A DNA stretch of 64,000 nt from an uncultured Bacteroidia bacterium. Lineage in GTDB: Bacteria; Bacteroidota; Bacteroidia; Bacteroidales; UBA932. This document shows positions 36,613 through 46,500 of this stretch, in pieces. The stretch lies in NCBI GenBank assembly GCA_902784965.1, contig CACZWU010000005.1:25659-89658 (forward strand), written 5' to 3'. Position 1 is the stretch's first letter. Each line of letters starts with the position of its first letter. The notes below the pieces were generated by a model that had not been told where the DNA came from, ran no database searches, and saw only the letters and a program-made list of their open reading frames with translations. The translations under genes and the position numbers were made by a program.

Positions 36613-38613
36613 TTATCGCTTTCCTGCTAAGGTTTCCAAGGCCCGCATCTCATCGCGCCAGCGGGCAGCCGTACCAAAGTCGCGCTGCGCGGCGGCTGCC
36701 TCCATCTGCTTGCGGGCGGCTTCGATGGCGGTCTTCATTTCTGCCGGTGTCATCCGGGCGATCACCGGGTCTTCTTCGAGGTAACGTACTTTTTCCTCGA
36801 GCGGCTCGGCGTACAGTTTTCTGCCCTGCAAGGCACCGTGGGCTGCGGCGCCCACCTGCTGCGGGGTGATGCCGTGTTCCTGGTTGTAGGCCATCTGCTT
36901 GGCCCGGCGCCGGTTGGTCCCGTCGATGGTGGACTGCATCGATTCGGTGATCTTGTCGGCATACATGATCACCTTCCCGTTGATGTTGCGGGCGGCGCGG
37001 CCGGCGGTCTGGGTGAGGCTGCGGTCAGAACGCAGAAATCCTTCCTTGTCGGCGTCGAGGATGGCCACCAGCGACACGGTAGGCAGGTCGAGTCCCTCGC
37101 GCAGGAGGTTCACGCCCACCAGCACGTCGAAGCGGCCGGCCTTGAAGTCGTCGAGGATCTCCACGCGTTCCAGGGTGTCCACGTCGGAGTGGATATAGCG
37201 GGTCCGGATGCCGAGCCGGGTGAGGTATTTTTCCAGTTCTTCGGCCATCCGTTTGGTGAGGGTGGTCACCAGCACGCGTTCGTCTTTCTCGGCCCGGACC
37301 TGGATCTCTTCGAGCAGATCGTCGATCTGGCCTTCGATGGGCCGCACTTCGATGGGAGGGTCGAGCAGGCCGGTGGGGCGCACTACCTGTTCCACCACCT
37401 CACCGCCGGTTTCTTCCAGTTCATAGTCGCCGGGCGTGGCGCTCACGTAGAGCCGCTGGCCCACCAGGGCCTCGAACTCGTCGAAGCGCAGTGGCCGGTT
37501 GTCGGCAGCGGCAGGCAGGCGGAAGCCGTATTCGATGAGGGTCTGTTTGCGGCTGCGGTCGCCGCCCGACATGGCGCGGATCTGCGGAATGGTGACGTGG
37601 CTTTCGTCGATGAAGGTCAGGAAGTCGTCGGGGAAGTAGTCAAGCAGGCAGAAAGGACGCATGCCGGCGCTGCGTCCGTCGAAGTAGCGGGAGTAGTTCT
37701 CGATGCCGGGGCAGTAGCCGACCTCCTTGATCATCTCCAGATCATATTCCACGCGGGTCTTGAGGCGTTTGGCTTCCAGGTGCTTGCCGATCTCCTCGAA
37801 GTAGGCGCACTGGGCCATCATGTCGTCCTGGATGGTGGCGATGGCGCTGCGGGTGCGTTCCTTGGTGGTGACAAAGTTGTTGGCCGGATAGATCGAGATT
37901 TCGTTCAGGAATTCGAGGGTGGCGCCGCTCACGGGGTCGATGGTCTCGATGGTCTCGATCTCGTCGCCGAAAAACACCACGCGGCAGCCGTAGTCGCCGT
38001 AGGCAAGGAAGATGTCGACGCTGTCGCCCTTGACGCGGAAGGTGCCGCGTTTGAATTCGGCTTCGTTGCGGGAGTACAGGGCGTCGACGAGGGCGTAGAG
38101 GAATTTCTGGCGGCTGAGTTTCTGGCCGGTTTCGACATGGACGGTGGTCTCGTGGAAGTCGTCGGGATTGCCGATGCCGTAGAGGCACGACACCGATGAC
38201 ACGACGACGACGTCGCGGCGGCCCGACAGCAGGGCCGACGAGGTGCTGAGGCGCAGTTTCTCGATTTCGTCGTTGATGCTCAGGTCTTTCTCGATATAAG
38301 TGTCGGTGGTCGGCAGGTAGGCTTCTGGCTGGTAATAGTCGTAGTACGAGACGAAGTATTCGACGAGGTTCTTGGGGAAGAAGGCTTTGAATTCGCTGTA
38401 CAGCTGAGCGGCGAGGGTCTTGTTGTGGCTGAGGATGAGGGTCGGGCGGTTGAGTTCGGCGATGACGTTGGCCATCGTGAACGTCTTGCCCGATCCGGTC
38501 ACGCCCATCAGGGTGGTCGCAGGGTTCCCTGAGCGGATCGATGCGACGATCTGCCTGATGGCCTCCGGCTGGTCTCCCGTCGGCTGATACGGTGCTGTCA
38601 ACTCAAAATTCAT
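36613..38613 (-). CDS. uvrB: Excinuclease ABC subunit B
   Basis: 666 residues; the helicase-like damage-verification subunit loaded by UvrA. Visible motifs are PYQPTGDQPEAIRQIV (Q motif), Walker A MGVTGSGKTFTMANV, the beta-hairpin FVSYYDYYQPEAYLP, FIDESHVTIPQ (DEAD-type box), VGVNLLREGLDLPTVSLVAI and SLTQTAGRAARN (motif VI). The C-terminal UvrC-binding UVR motif is present (ARWRDEMRALETLAGKR). It starts the uvrB-rel-uvrA run; the 366 bases upstream hold two palindromic elements and no gene. Confidence 0.97.
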   Translation of the reverse strand: MNFELTAPYQPTGDQPEAIRQIVASIRSGNPATTLMGVTGSGKTFTMANVIAELNRPTLILSHNKTLAAQLYSEFKAFFPKNLVEYFVSYYDYYQPEAYLPTTDTYIEKDLSINDEIEKLRLSTSSALLSGRRDVVVVSSVSCLYGIGNPDDFHETTVHVETGQKLSRQKFLYALVDALYSRNEAEFKRGTFRVKGDSVDIFLAYGDYGCRVVFFGDEIETIETIDPVSGATLEFLNEISIYPANNFVTTKERTRSAIATIQDDMMAQCAYFEEIGKHLEAKRLKTRVEYDLEMIKEVGYCPGIENYSRYFDGRSAGMRPFCLLDYFPDDFLTFIDESHVTIPQIRAMSGGDRSRKQTLIEYGFRLPAAADNRPLRFDEFEALVGQRLYVSATPGDYELEETGGEVVEQVVRPTGLLDPPIEVRPIEGQIDDLLEEIQVRAEKDERVLVTTLTKRMAEELEKYLTRLGIRTRYIHSDVDTLERVEILDDFKAGRFDVLVGVNLLREGLDLPTVSLVAILDADKEGFLRSDRSLTQTAGRAARNINGKVIMYADKITESMQSTIDGTNRRRAKQMAYNQEHGITPQQVGAAAHGALQGRKLYAEPLEEKVRYLEEDPVIARMTPAEMKTAIEAARKQMEAAAAQRDFGTAARWRDEMRALETLAGKR

Positions 38614-38636
38614 TTGTCTACCGTTCTCCTTCGATA

Positions 38637-38785
38637 ATTGCTTGCGTTGCGCTCTGATACTTGCTCCGCAACCGTCTCGCTACGCTCGACCCCTCCCATG
38701 CTGCGCATGGGCCCCTCCCTCTTACAGTGCCGAGGGTGGCATGGGTTGCGGGAGCAAGTATCACCCGCGCTGTAACGCAAGCAAT
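38637..38785 (-). repeat. Palindromic element, divergent member of the 148-bp family
   Basis: Perfect 12-bp outer arms ATTGCTTGCGTT (38637-38648) and AACGCAAGCAAT (38774-38785). Inner arms are GATACTTGCTCCGCAAC (38656-38672) and GTTGCGGGAGCAAGTATC (38745-38762), with a central hairpin CCCATGCTGCGCATGGG followed by CCCCTCCC. The overall plan and the GCGCTCT...ACCCGCGC flanks match copy 1, but the stem sequences differ. It lies 23 bases upstream of uvrB. Confidence 0.75.
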
Positions 38786-38830
38786 CAGAACTGACCATGA
38801 GGCAAAAACTTGGTTCTTCACAAGAATAAA

Positions 38831-38979
38831 TGCTTGCGCGTACGGACACGGGTGGAATATTGCCTTGAGGACCCTAAGCACCCGCGCTTGATAGCGGGAG
38901 GGGCCCAAAGCCGGCGGCTTTGGGAGGGAGACGCGAAGCGTCGGTCCGAAAGGCAATTTCCAGAGTGTCAGCGCAAGCA
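38831..38979 (+). repeat. 148-bp palindromic element, copy 3
   Basis: Outer arms TGCTTGCGC (38831-38839) and GCGCAAGCA (38971-38979). Inside are ATTGCC with GGCAAT, GACGCGAAGCGTC and CCCAAAGCCGGCGGCTTTGGG. It directly abuts the amidase stop codon. A 45-base spacer separates it from the divergent member. Confidence 0.85.
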
Positions 38980-40464
38980 TTATTTCTTTGATTTCTTTTT
39001 TGTTACTAATCCTTTAGATTCGGCGACCTGGTTGAGGTAGTCTTCGAGGCCGGCGACGACTTTTTCAGCAATCTTCCGATGATTGGCGGGATCGGCCAGG
39101 ATCTCTTCGTCGGGGAGGCTGCTCATGAAGAGACATTCCACCAGGGCGTTCGGGTATTCCGTCGGGGCGTTCAACGAGAAGTTGAAGTTGCCCGTCAGGC
39201 CGTAGTTCGGCACGTTGAGCTCAAGCATATGCCTGAGCAGCGTAGCAGTCAGGTCGCGGTTCGTAATGTGCTTGAAATAAGTGCTGGCGCCCATCGCCGA
39301 GAGGGGAGAGCCACCGGCGTTGTTGTGGATCGACACCAGCAGGTCGATGCGGTTGTCGAGGAAGATCTTCTTGCGCTGCGGCATCGTCAGGTTGATGTCT
39401 TCGCTGCGGCTCAGCACGACCTTCGCGCCTTTCTTCTTCAAGATTTTCTCGATCTCCCTGACGATGCTCAGGTTGACGTCGCTTTCCTTGAGGCCCGTGA
39501 CGCTGATGGCGCCCGGCAGCTCGCCGCCGTGGCCCGCGTCCAGGCCGATGGTCAGGCCCTTGAGCGAAAGATCCTTCGGCGTGTGCTTGACCTCCACCAC
39601 GAGGCTGTTGTCGTCGTAGTGGACGCTGTAGCCCCAGCAGTATTTGTCCTTCAGCTTGATGACCAGCCGGAGCACGTCGCTCTCCACCTGCTGCACGTCG
39701 AGATAGTCGACCATCCCCAGCTCGTGGTACTGCGTGATCCAGTTGCTGTTGTTCATGGCCCCGAACACATCGACGATGATGGTAGTGGGGTCGAGGGCGG
39801 TGCGGGAGGCATAGGGGAGACGCAGGGGCAGCGACAGCCGGATGCGGTCGGTGTCGCCGGAGTTCGAGATGCCGATGCTGCCCGTATTCACGATACGGTA
39901 GCTGCGCGGCGTCATCTCCACGTCTTCCTGGTGGATGTAGGCGAAGCGGTTGCCCGACAGCTGAACCTGGTACAGGTCGTCGATGGCGCCGGTCACCTTC
40001 AGTACGATGCCCGGGTCGAGGAAGCCCATCTTCGAGCCGCCGAGCCGGTCACCGCCCGAACCGTACTGCAGATACGCATTCTCCTTCGTCTCCACGTAGA
40101 AGAGCCGCTCTTCCAGCCGGGGTTCCGGAGCCGGACGGCTGACAAGGCCCAGGGTCGGACGGTAGTGGATGTTCACTTCCCGGGTCTCGACCTGCGTGCC
40201 CTTGAAAAGGGTGATCTCAATGCGGTTGTCGCCCTCTTTGAGGGTAAGCTGCCGGCCGAAGGCACCGGTCTTGTAGACCTTCACCTGCTGACCGCCGATG
40301 GCGGCCAGATTCCCCGGGTCGGTGATGCAGACCAGATAGTACTTGCTGTTGGTGACGGTGTCCTGGCTGTATTGCGGGGCACGCCGGAAGGTGATTTCGG
40401 CCGAAACTTCGGTCGTCGCTGCCAGCACGAGCGCGGCTGTCAAAAGGATGCGGAACAGTTTCAT
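38980..40464 (-). CDS. N-acetylmuramoyl-L-alanine amidase (Amidase_3)
   Basis: 494 residues from the ATG at 40464, which starts a signal peptide (MKLFRILLTAALVLAATTEV). The N-terminal 280 or so residues form beta-rich domains, including an SH3-like region (YLQYGSGGDRLGGSKMGFLD), that probably bind the wall or regulators. The catalytic zinc amidase follows: LTIGLDAGHGGELPGAI (first His), a Glu in GLKESDVNLSIVREI, LLVSIHNNAGGSP (second His) and ALVECLFMSSLPDEE (catalytic Glu). It acts in the periplasm, cutting the amide between MurNAc and the stem peptide during cell division or turnover. Confidence 0.92.
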   Translation of the reverse strand: MKLFRILLTAALVLAATTEVSAEITFRRAPQYSQDTVTNSKYYLVCITDPGNLAAIGGQQVKVYKTGAFGRQLTLKEGDNRIEITLFKGTQVETREVNIHYRPTLGLVSRPAPEPRLEERLFYVETKENAYLQYGSGGDRLGGSKMGFLDPGIVLKVTGAIDDLYQVQLSGNRFAYIHQEDVEMTPRSYRIVNTGSIGISNSGDTDRIRLSLPLRLPYASRTALDPTTIIVDVFGAMNNSNWITQYHELGMVDYLDVQQVESDVLRLVIKLKDKYCWGYSVHYDDNSLVVEVKHTPKDLSLKGLTIGLDAGHGGELPGAISVTGLKESDVNLSIVREIEKILKKKGAKVVLSRSEDINLTMPQRKKIFLDNRIDLLVSIHNNAGGSPLSAMGASTYFKHITNRDLTATLLRHMLELNVPNYGLTGNFNFSLNAPTEYPNALVECLFMSSLPDEEILADPANHRKIAEKVVAGLEDYLNQVAESKGLVTKKKSKK

Positions 40465-40516
40465 CAAGTGCGTTTTTTTCTTGTGTGCGTCCGCACGCGC
40501 ATAGCGCGCGAACCTA

Positions 40517-40524
40517 CAAAGATA
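40517..40524 (-). promoter_or_regulatory. TAnnTTTG box for the amidase gene
   Basis: TATCTTTG on the minus strand, about 52 bases before the ATG at 40464. It forms a divergent promoter pair with the box at 40548. Confidence 0.55.
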
Positions 40525-40547
40525 CGTTTTTTCAATATATTTTTGCT

Positions 40548-40555
40548 TATCTTTG
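40548..40555 (+). promoter_or_regulatory. TAnnTTTG box for the FlgT-like gene
   Basis: TATCTTTG, 19 bases before the ATG at 40575. Its distance from the divergent amidase box is about 23 bases. Confidence 0.55.
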
Positions 40556-40574
40556 AAGGTCAATCCTTGAAGTT

Positions 40575-41471
40575 ATGAAAAGATTCGCTTTCATCCTGGC
40601 CTTCCTCGCTGCCGGGCTGTCGCTGCCGGCGCAGGAGAAACCCATCATTCCCGAGCGTGAGACCGTGGTGGTCGACAATTTTACCGCCGTTCCCAACATG
40701 ACGCTCGGCCTGTACCAGTATGCACGCCAGCGCGTGCTGGAGGGACTTTCCCGTCGCCGCATCGACGTCATCGATGTGGAAGAGGATGGTTACGGCCGTG
40801 CCGACATCGTCTATCCCTCGCTCCATTTCGCGTCGGCCAACAGTGGACATCCCTTCGACATCAACCGGGCCGTCAGCGTAATGAACGACTACGGCCAGGC
40901 ACGTTGGTACATGACGGTCTATATCGCCAAGTTCCACTCGCATCCCGTGGAGCACAAGAGCCAGGACAAAGACGGAAAACCGGTAGTCCATACCGATTAC
41001 TCGGCCGAGCTGACCGCCGACATGTATCTCTATGATGCCGATACGCAGACCACCCAGGGCCCGTTCCACTGGACGCATGTCTACAACGGCGCGACCAATC
41101 CGGAGTATGCCGAACGTTACGTCATTTCGAATCTCTCCGACAAGGCCCGTTCCTTCGTCAGTGAATTCTTCCGCTTCAAGGCATCGGTTATCCAGCTGGG
41201 CGAATACAACAAGCGCGGCAAGCTGCAGGATCTTTATCTGAGCTGCGGCAGCGACATCGACGTGTCGAAGGGCGACGTATTCTTCATCTATTCCGTTTCC
41301 GACATCAACGGTATCTCGACGGCCAAAAAACTGGGCAAGGTCAAGGTGAAGGAGGTTTCGGGCCGGGAGAGCTGCCACTGCTCCGTTTCCAACGGGGAAG
41401 CGGATATCGATGCTGCTTTCAAGAACGGCGAGATGCTGGTGGCCGTGAGCGACAGGGACTTGTATTTTTAA
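40575..41471 (+). CDS. Secreted protein of unknown function with FlgT/CsgG-like features
   Basis: 298 residues with a signal peptide (MKRFAFILAFLAAGLSLPAQ). The middle (VVVDNFTAVPNMTLGLYQYA, then ARWYMTVYIAKFHSHP) resembles the nucleoside-like fold of CsgG/LpoB-type outer-envelope proteins. The C-terminal part (SCGSDIDVSKGDVFFIYSVS, KKLGKVKVKEVSGRESCHC) resembles the FlgT C-terminal beta domain. There is no lipobox, so it is likely periplasmic. It is divergent from the amidase and followed by msrA after 18 bases. Low similarity; the name is a fold-level guess. Confidence 0.6.
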   Translation: MKRFAFILAFLAAGLSLPAQEKPIIPERETVVVDNFTAVPNMTLGLYQYARQRVLEGLSRRRIDVIDVEEDGYGRADIVYPSLHFASANSGHPFDINRAVSVMNDYGQARWYMTVYIAKFHSHPVEHKSQDKDGKPVVHTDYSAELTADMYLYDADTQTTQGPFHWTHVYNGATNPEYAERYVISNLSDKARSFVSEFFRFKASVIQLGEYNKRGKLQDLYLSCGSDIDVSKGDVFFIYSVSDINGISTAKKLGKVKVKEVSGRESCHCSVSNGEADIDAAFKNGEMLVAVSDRDLYF

Positions 41472-41489
41472 CCATCAACGTTTCGCACA

Positions 41490-42005
41490 ATGATCAAGGA
41501 TATTTACCTGGCGGGGGGATGCTTCTGGGGAGCAGAGCATTTCTTCAAGCAGATCGACGGGGTGGTCCTCACCGAAGTGGGCTTTGCCAACGGCCATACG
41601 CTCGACCCGACCTACCGGGAGGTGTATACCGATACCACGGGCTATGCCGAGACGGTGCATGTGCGCTATGACACTCAAAAGGTGGGGCTGAAGTTTTTGC
41701 TGCGGATGTTCTTCATGGCCATCGACCCGACTTCGCTCAACAAGCAGGGAGAAGACGAAGGGACGCGCTATCGCACAGGCGTTTATTATGTCGATCACGG
41801 CGATGTAGACAAGATCCACGAAGTGTTCGTGGAAGAGCAGAAAAAATGGACGGAACCCATCATGGTCGAGGTGCAGCCGCTGCTGGTCTTCCACCGCGCC
41901 GAGGAATACCACCAGAACTACCTCGACAAGAACCCCGACGGCTACTGCCACCTTCCCCTCGACCTCTTCCGCTTCGCCAAAGACGCCAAGCCGGAACGGG
42001 ACTGA
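41490..42005 (+). CDS. msrA: Peptide methionine-S-sulfoxide reductase
   Basis: 171 residues. It reduces the S form of methionine sulfoxide in proteins. The catalytic Cys is in YLAGGCFWGAEHFF (GCFWG); GFANGHTLDPTYREV and FHRAEEYHQNYL are conserved family stretches. A short cysteine-poor C-terminus means recycling is by a single-Cys or thioredoxin-dependent path. No MsrB is fused. It lies between the FlgT-like gene and the DUF2461 gene, each separated by a short gap. Confidence 0.95.
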   Translation: MIKDIYLAGGCFWGAEHFFKQIDGVVLTEVGFANGHTLDPTYREVYTDTTGYAETVHVRYDTQKVGLKFLLRMFFMAIDPTSLNKQGEDEGTRYRTGVYYVDHGDVDKIHEVFVEEQKKWTEPIMVEVQPLLVFHRAEEYHQNYLDKNPDGYCHLPLDLFRFAKDAKPERD

Positions 42006-42034
42006 TGGAGGTTGCGAGCGTGCGGGATTATTTG

Positions 42035-42042
42035 TAACTTTG
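42035..42042 (+). promoter_or_regulatory. TAnnTTTG box for the DUF2461 gene
   Basis: TAACTTTG with GTTG 20 bases upstream as a -33 element, eight bases before the ATG at 42051; probable leaderless start. Confidence 0.6.
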
Positions 42043-42050
42043 ACTGCGTT

Positions 42051-42743
42051 ATGAAAGAGATCCTGGCATTCCTGAACGAGTTGGCGGCGCACAACGACCG
42101 CGAATGGTTCAACGCGCACAAGGCTGAATATCAATCGGCAGCGGCGCGATTCAGCGATTTCTCCGCAGGACTCATCGAGGGCATCCGCGCCTTTGATGAC
42201 ACCATCGGTCCGCTGACGCCGAAAGACTGCACTTATCGCATCTATCGCGACATCCGTTTCTCAAAGGATAAGTCGCCTTACAAAACGCACATGGGCGTCT
42301 ATATCAATCGCGGCGGCAAGAAGTCCGGCTACAGCGGCTACTATTTTCACGTGGGGGCGAGAAGTGTCGGCAACATGGTGGCCGTGGGGGACATCTGTTG
42401 CCCGCCGGATGTGCTGAAGATTCTGCGGGAGGACATCCAGTTGGGCGGAGGAGACTTTCAGAAGATACTCTCGGATGTCGATCCACGCCTGGCCATCGAC
42501 GAGACAGACGCGTTGAAACGCGTACCGGCGCCGTTTCCGGCCGATTCTCCCGACGCTCCCTATTTCAAACTGAAGTACTACTGCCTGTATTATGCTCCGG
42601 ATAACCGCTTTGTCACATCAAAAGATCTGACCCGGCGGCTGGTGGATATCTTCCAGAGCGGCAAGCCTTTTCTGGACTATATCAACCGTGCCGTAGAATA
42701 TGTGCACGAAGAACAGAAATCATTGAACAATTATACGTTATGA
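42051..42743 (+). CDS. DUF2461 domain-containing protein
   Basis: 230 residues from the ATG at 42051 (MKEILAFLNELAAHNDREWF). DUF2461 signature stretches are DREWFNAHKAEYQ, YRIYRDIRFSKDKSPYKTHM and SGYYFHVGARSVGNMVAV. The family is widely conserved in Bacteroidota and Actinobacteria and has no established activity. It is followed by the PIG-L gene with a 4-base overlap (ATGA), so they are a translationally coupled pair. Confidence 0.9.
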   Translation: MKEILAFLNELAAHNDREWFNAHKAEYQSAAARFSDFSAGLIEGIRAFDDTIGPLTPKDCTYRIYRDIRFSKDKSPYKTHMGVYINRGGKKSGYSGYYFHVGARSVGNMVAVGDICCPPDVLKILREDIQLGGGDFQKILSDVDPRLAIDETDALKRVPAPFPADSPDAPYFKLKYYCLYYAPDNRFVTSKDLTRRLVDIFQSGKPFLDYINRAVEYVHEEQKSLNNYTL

Positions 42744-43492
42744 ACAGACGATCCATGTTGAAAGCCACCGGCAGCGCGGCGGCGCTGACCATTCTGGGCG
42801 GCATTCCTCTCGCCGGGGCGGGCGAAATGAAGCCCGTTCCGAAGAAAGACCGCAAGAAAATCCTGGTCATCGGGGCACATCCGGATGATCCCGAAACCGC
42901 GGCGGGCGGCACGATGTGCCTGCTCACCGACGCGGGACACGAAGTGGTCAGTGTCTACCTGACGCGGGGCGAGGCCGGCATCCCCGGCAAAAGCCACGAA
43001 GAAGCGGCGGCTATCCGCGAACGCGAGGCCAAAGCCGCCTGTGCCGTGACGGGTGCCCGGCCCTTGTTCATGAACCAGATCGACGGCAGTACCGAGGTGA
43101 ACCTGGAACGCTACCGTGAGATGCGGGAAATGCTGGACCAGGAAAAGCCCGATATCGTGATCACGCACTGGCCCATCGACGGCCACCGCGACCACGCCGT
43201 CTGCGGCATCCTTGTGCTGGATGCCTGGCGCCGGCTCGACCGCTGTTTCGAGCTCTACTATTTCGAGGTAATGAGCGGCACGCAGACGCAGATGTTCCAT
43301 CCTTCTGACTGGGTGGACATTACATCAACCCGCGAGCGCAAGTACAAAGCCAGCTATTGCCACGAAAGCCAAAACTTGCAGGAAGTGATGGAAGAATGGC
43401 ATGACCCGATGGAACGCTTCCGCGGCATCGAGTGCCGCTGCGCCGCAGCAGAGGCCTTCCTCCACCACGTCGAGCCTGTCTCGTTGGTCTGA
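42740..43492 (+). CDS. PIG-L family deacetylase with twin-arginine signal
   Basis: 250 residues. The N-terminus MNRRSMLKATGSAAALTILG fits a Tat signal (RR followed by a hydrophobic region), so it is exported folded. The PIG-L/LmbE zinc deacetylase core is VIGAHPDDPETAAGGTMCLL (AHPDD metal motif), YLTRGEAGIPGKSHEEAAAI and THWPIDGHRDHAVCGILV (HxxH metal ligands). Such enzymes remove acetyl groups from N-acetylglucosamine-type sugars. The substrate is unknown. It is convergent with the large GH2 gene, with a 47-base gap holding a weak hairpin. Confidence 0.88.
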   Translation: MNRRSMLKATGSAAALTILGGIPLAGAGEMKPVPKKDRKKILVIGAHPDDPETAAGGTMCLLTDAGHEVVSVYLTRGEAGIPGKSHEEAAAIREREAKAACAVTGARPLFMNQIDGSTEVNLERYREMREMLDQEKPDIVITHWPIDGHRDHAVCGILVLDAWRRLDRCFELYYFEVMSGTQTQMFHPSDWVDITSTRERKYKASYCHESQNLQEVMEEWHDPMERFRGIECRCAAAEAFLHHVEPVSLV

Positions 43493-43504
43493 AAACGTCT
43501 GTTC

Positions 43505-43551
43505 ATTGCCAGGCGGGGAGGAGGAACCGAGTAGGAAAACTACCTGGCGAT
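43505..43551. terminator. Weak hairpin between the PIG-L and GH2 genes
   Basis: ATTGCCAGG (43505-43513) pairs with CCTGGCGAT (43543-43551) with one G-T pair, across a 29-base loop. It overlaps the GH2 stop codon region. There is no U-run, so the terminator call is tentative. Confidence 0.3.
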
Positions 43552-46500
43552 GGTTTCGATGACCGGCACATTAAAGCCACTGACCTCGATCAAGGCGTGG
43601 GATTCGTCTTCGGGCGTTTCGTAGGTCAGGACGCGTTCCTCGCCGGGCATCAGGTGGATGTAGTTGTCTGACCAGAAGACCGGGAGGATGCGGGTTCCGT
43701 CGCCCCTGCGGGCTGTAAAATGCAGCATCAGGGCCGGGACGTCCGAACTGTTGCTGACCACGATGGCCGCCGGATTGCCGTCGCGGCCCGGCCGGTGGGA
43801 CAGTTTCACATGGGCATGGGGCAAGGTATTGAGCTGCTTCAGGTTGTCTTCTTCCGCTGCAATCACGTAGTCGTTGTGAGACACCAGCTGGTCACCGTCA
43901 AAAAGTTGCAGCCGGAGGAAGCAGACCTGGTGGCCCCAGCGCGGATTCCCGTTGAGCCCTGCCAGCAAGAAATTCATGCCGAAGAGTTCGCGGGTTGTAT
44001 CTTCCCGTGCGTCCAGCGTCGTGTCGCGGCTGGCGGTCACACGCCCGTCATCCGTGTAAAGGGTTGCTGTAGCGTGGAGCCCGCTGCGGTCACCGGCGCT
44101 GTAATTGACCACTTCCACCCGCTCGGAGACCGGGTTCCACTGAATATGCCGCGGTTCGCAGGCCTTGCGGCAGGCGTAGTAGGAAGCCGGTGTATCGAGG
44201 AACCAGTCGTAGGTGCAGAAGGCCATCGAAGGCCAGGCCGGATGGCTCATCCAGAGCAGCAGGCCGCGGCGCTGCCGGCTGCGGCTCTCGAACATAGCCC
44301 GGTAACCGTCGTAGTTGACCCACTGGGCGCGTTCGGCGAAGGTCTCGGCGTCGTAGGAAGGGCCGAAATACGCATCGACCGCATCGATGAAGGTCTGCCC
44401 CCGCTGGGCACTTTCCAGGGCAAAATCGTGGACGCCCCACAGCCTTGAAGGCGGCCAGGCCTGGGAGGCCGGCATCATCTCGATCAGACTCTCGTAGTTG
44501 GGGAAATTGGGCATGCCGCGCTCGCTGTGGAACATGCGGCTTTCGTTGCGATACCAGGGGGTCTGGTCGAGTCGCCAGTACGTTTTCGAGGGGAGGCGGA
44601 AATAGGGACCGCGGCCGGAAACGACGTCATCGGCCGAGGAGGAAATGTAATAGCTGAGCGGGTCTTCGCGGGCGACGAGTGCGCGCAGCGCCTGGTCGAG
44701 CGAGGCCGGGGGATAGCCTTCGTTGCGGCCGCACCAGAGCAGAAGGCACGGGTGGTTGCGGATGCGCAGCAGCAGGTTCTCTGCGTTGTCCATGAACATC
44801 TTCTCATCGGAAGGGTCCGGTCCGTCGGCGGGATTGGCCAGCCAGAAATCCTGCCAGACCAGAATGCCGTTGCGGTCGGCGGCTTCATAGAATTCTTCGT
44901 CGCCGATCATGCCGACCCAGTTTCGCACCAGATTGAAGTTTTCGTGGCGGTGCAGTTGCATGGCACGCTCATAGTCGGCTGCGCGATACCGGAGATTGCT
45001 TTCACTGAACCCCCAGTTTCCACCACGGCCCACCAGTCTGCGGCCATTGACCCAGATGCGGAGCGTCCCGTCGGACGTGTCGTAATCGAAACGGCGGATG
45101 CCGGCATTGAAAGCGGCCTCATCGCTGTTGCCGGCACGCATCGTCACGGGATAGAGGTACGGTTCTCCATATCCGTTGGGCCACCAGAGTTTCGGTTGGT
45201 TGACGGCGATCCGGGTGGATACGGGGAGGGATGTGCGGGCGGGAATCCGGACTTGCTGGCTGAACGGGATGTCACCGAAGCGTCCTTCCCACAGGGTCTC
45301 TACCGGGAAATCCGCGTCGTTGACCAGGGTTGCGCCCAGGATGATGCTTACCTGGGTGGTGTCGAGGACGGGAGGAAGGCTTTCCAGGGCCGAGAATACG
45401 GGCGTGACGGTGGGGTAGAGGATGCGGACGGAGCCATGTCGTTCCAGCCAGACGTCGTTCCATATGCCGGTGTTGCGTCCGCGGATCGTGGGGATCCAGT
45501 CCCAGCCGATGGAGGCGTGGAAAGTGGGGTTGTCGGCGCCCAGGACGCCGCCATTCGGCGCGCAGCGTTCCTGCGTGTTGGCTTTGGTCATGCCGGGATG
45601 TGCCGGAGGATAGACCGTCACTTCCAGCATGTTGTCGGCCGTCAACAGATGTGTGATGTCGAAAGAGGCGTCGGTGAAGGCGCCTTCGATCCGCCCGACG
45701 AAACTGCTGTTGAGCGTGATGTCGGCTTTCCAGTTGATGCCGTCGAAATGCAGTTTCAGGCGCTCGTCCTCAATGCCCGTACGATAGCCTTGCGGCAAAG
45801 TGAAACGGGTACGGTAGATAAAAGGAGAGAGGAAGTAGGAGTCGCTGATATATTGTTGATTGTCACCAAAATTCGGATCGGGGAGCATCTCGCTGTCCAA
45901 ATAACTGGCAAGCACGGTACCGGGAACTGTAGCGGGAATCCAGGCGGAGGGTTCATTGGCTTGCGACTGACGTGCCACCAGCCAGTTCCGATCGAGGTTG
46001 ATGCGCCGGTCGGGATGGCGGTATGAGGTGGTTTCCACCGGCCATCCATCCGCAGTAGCGACTTTCTTCTGTATGCCGCTTCTGAGCACTTCCATTTCAC
46101 TCAGCATATAGGGCATTCCGTCGACGGAGGCGTCGAGCAGCACGCGCACCCAGCGGCCGTGTCCGCGTACCCGGAGTGTGTCACTGCGCATCGGGGAGCT
46201 GCCGCCCAATTCCGCGACCGTATGCCAGGAGGTCGAATCGTTGCCTACTTGTAAGACGCCGTGAGCCGGTGCGTTGATCCAGTGCAGCCGCACCTGGTCG
46301 AACGAATGGGTCTCGCCCAGGTCGACCGCCAGCCATTCCCTGCCGGCAGTGGCAGGCGCCCAGACACTGCTGAAGTGTTCGGACATGAGCATGGTCAGCA
46401 GTTGGTCGTCGCGGTAAAAACGCCATTCCTGCCAGATGATGGCCTCGGCGCCGGGCATGTCGATCACAAATTTCCACCATTCCGGGGAGATACGCCGGGG

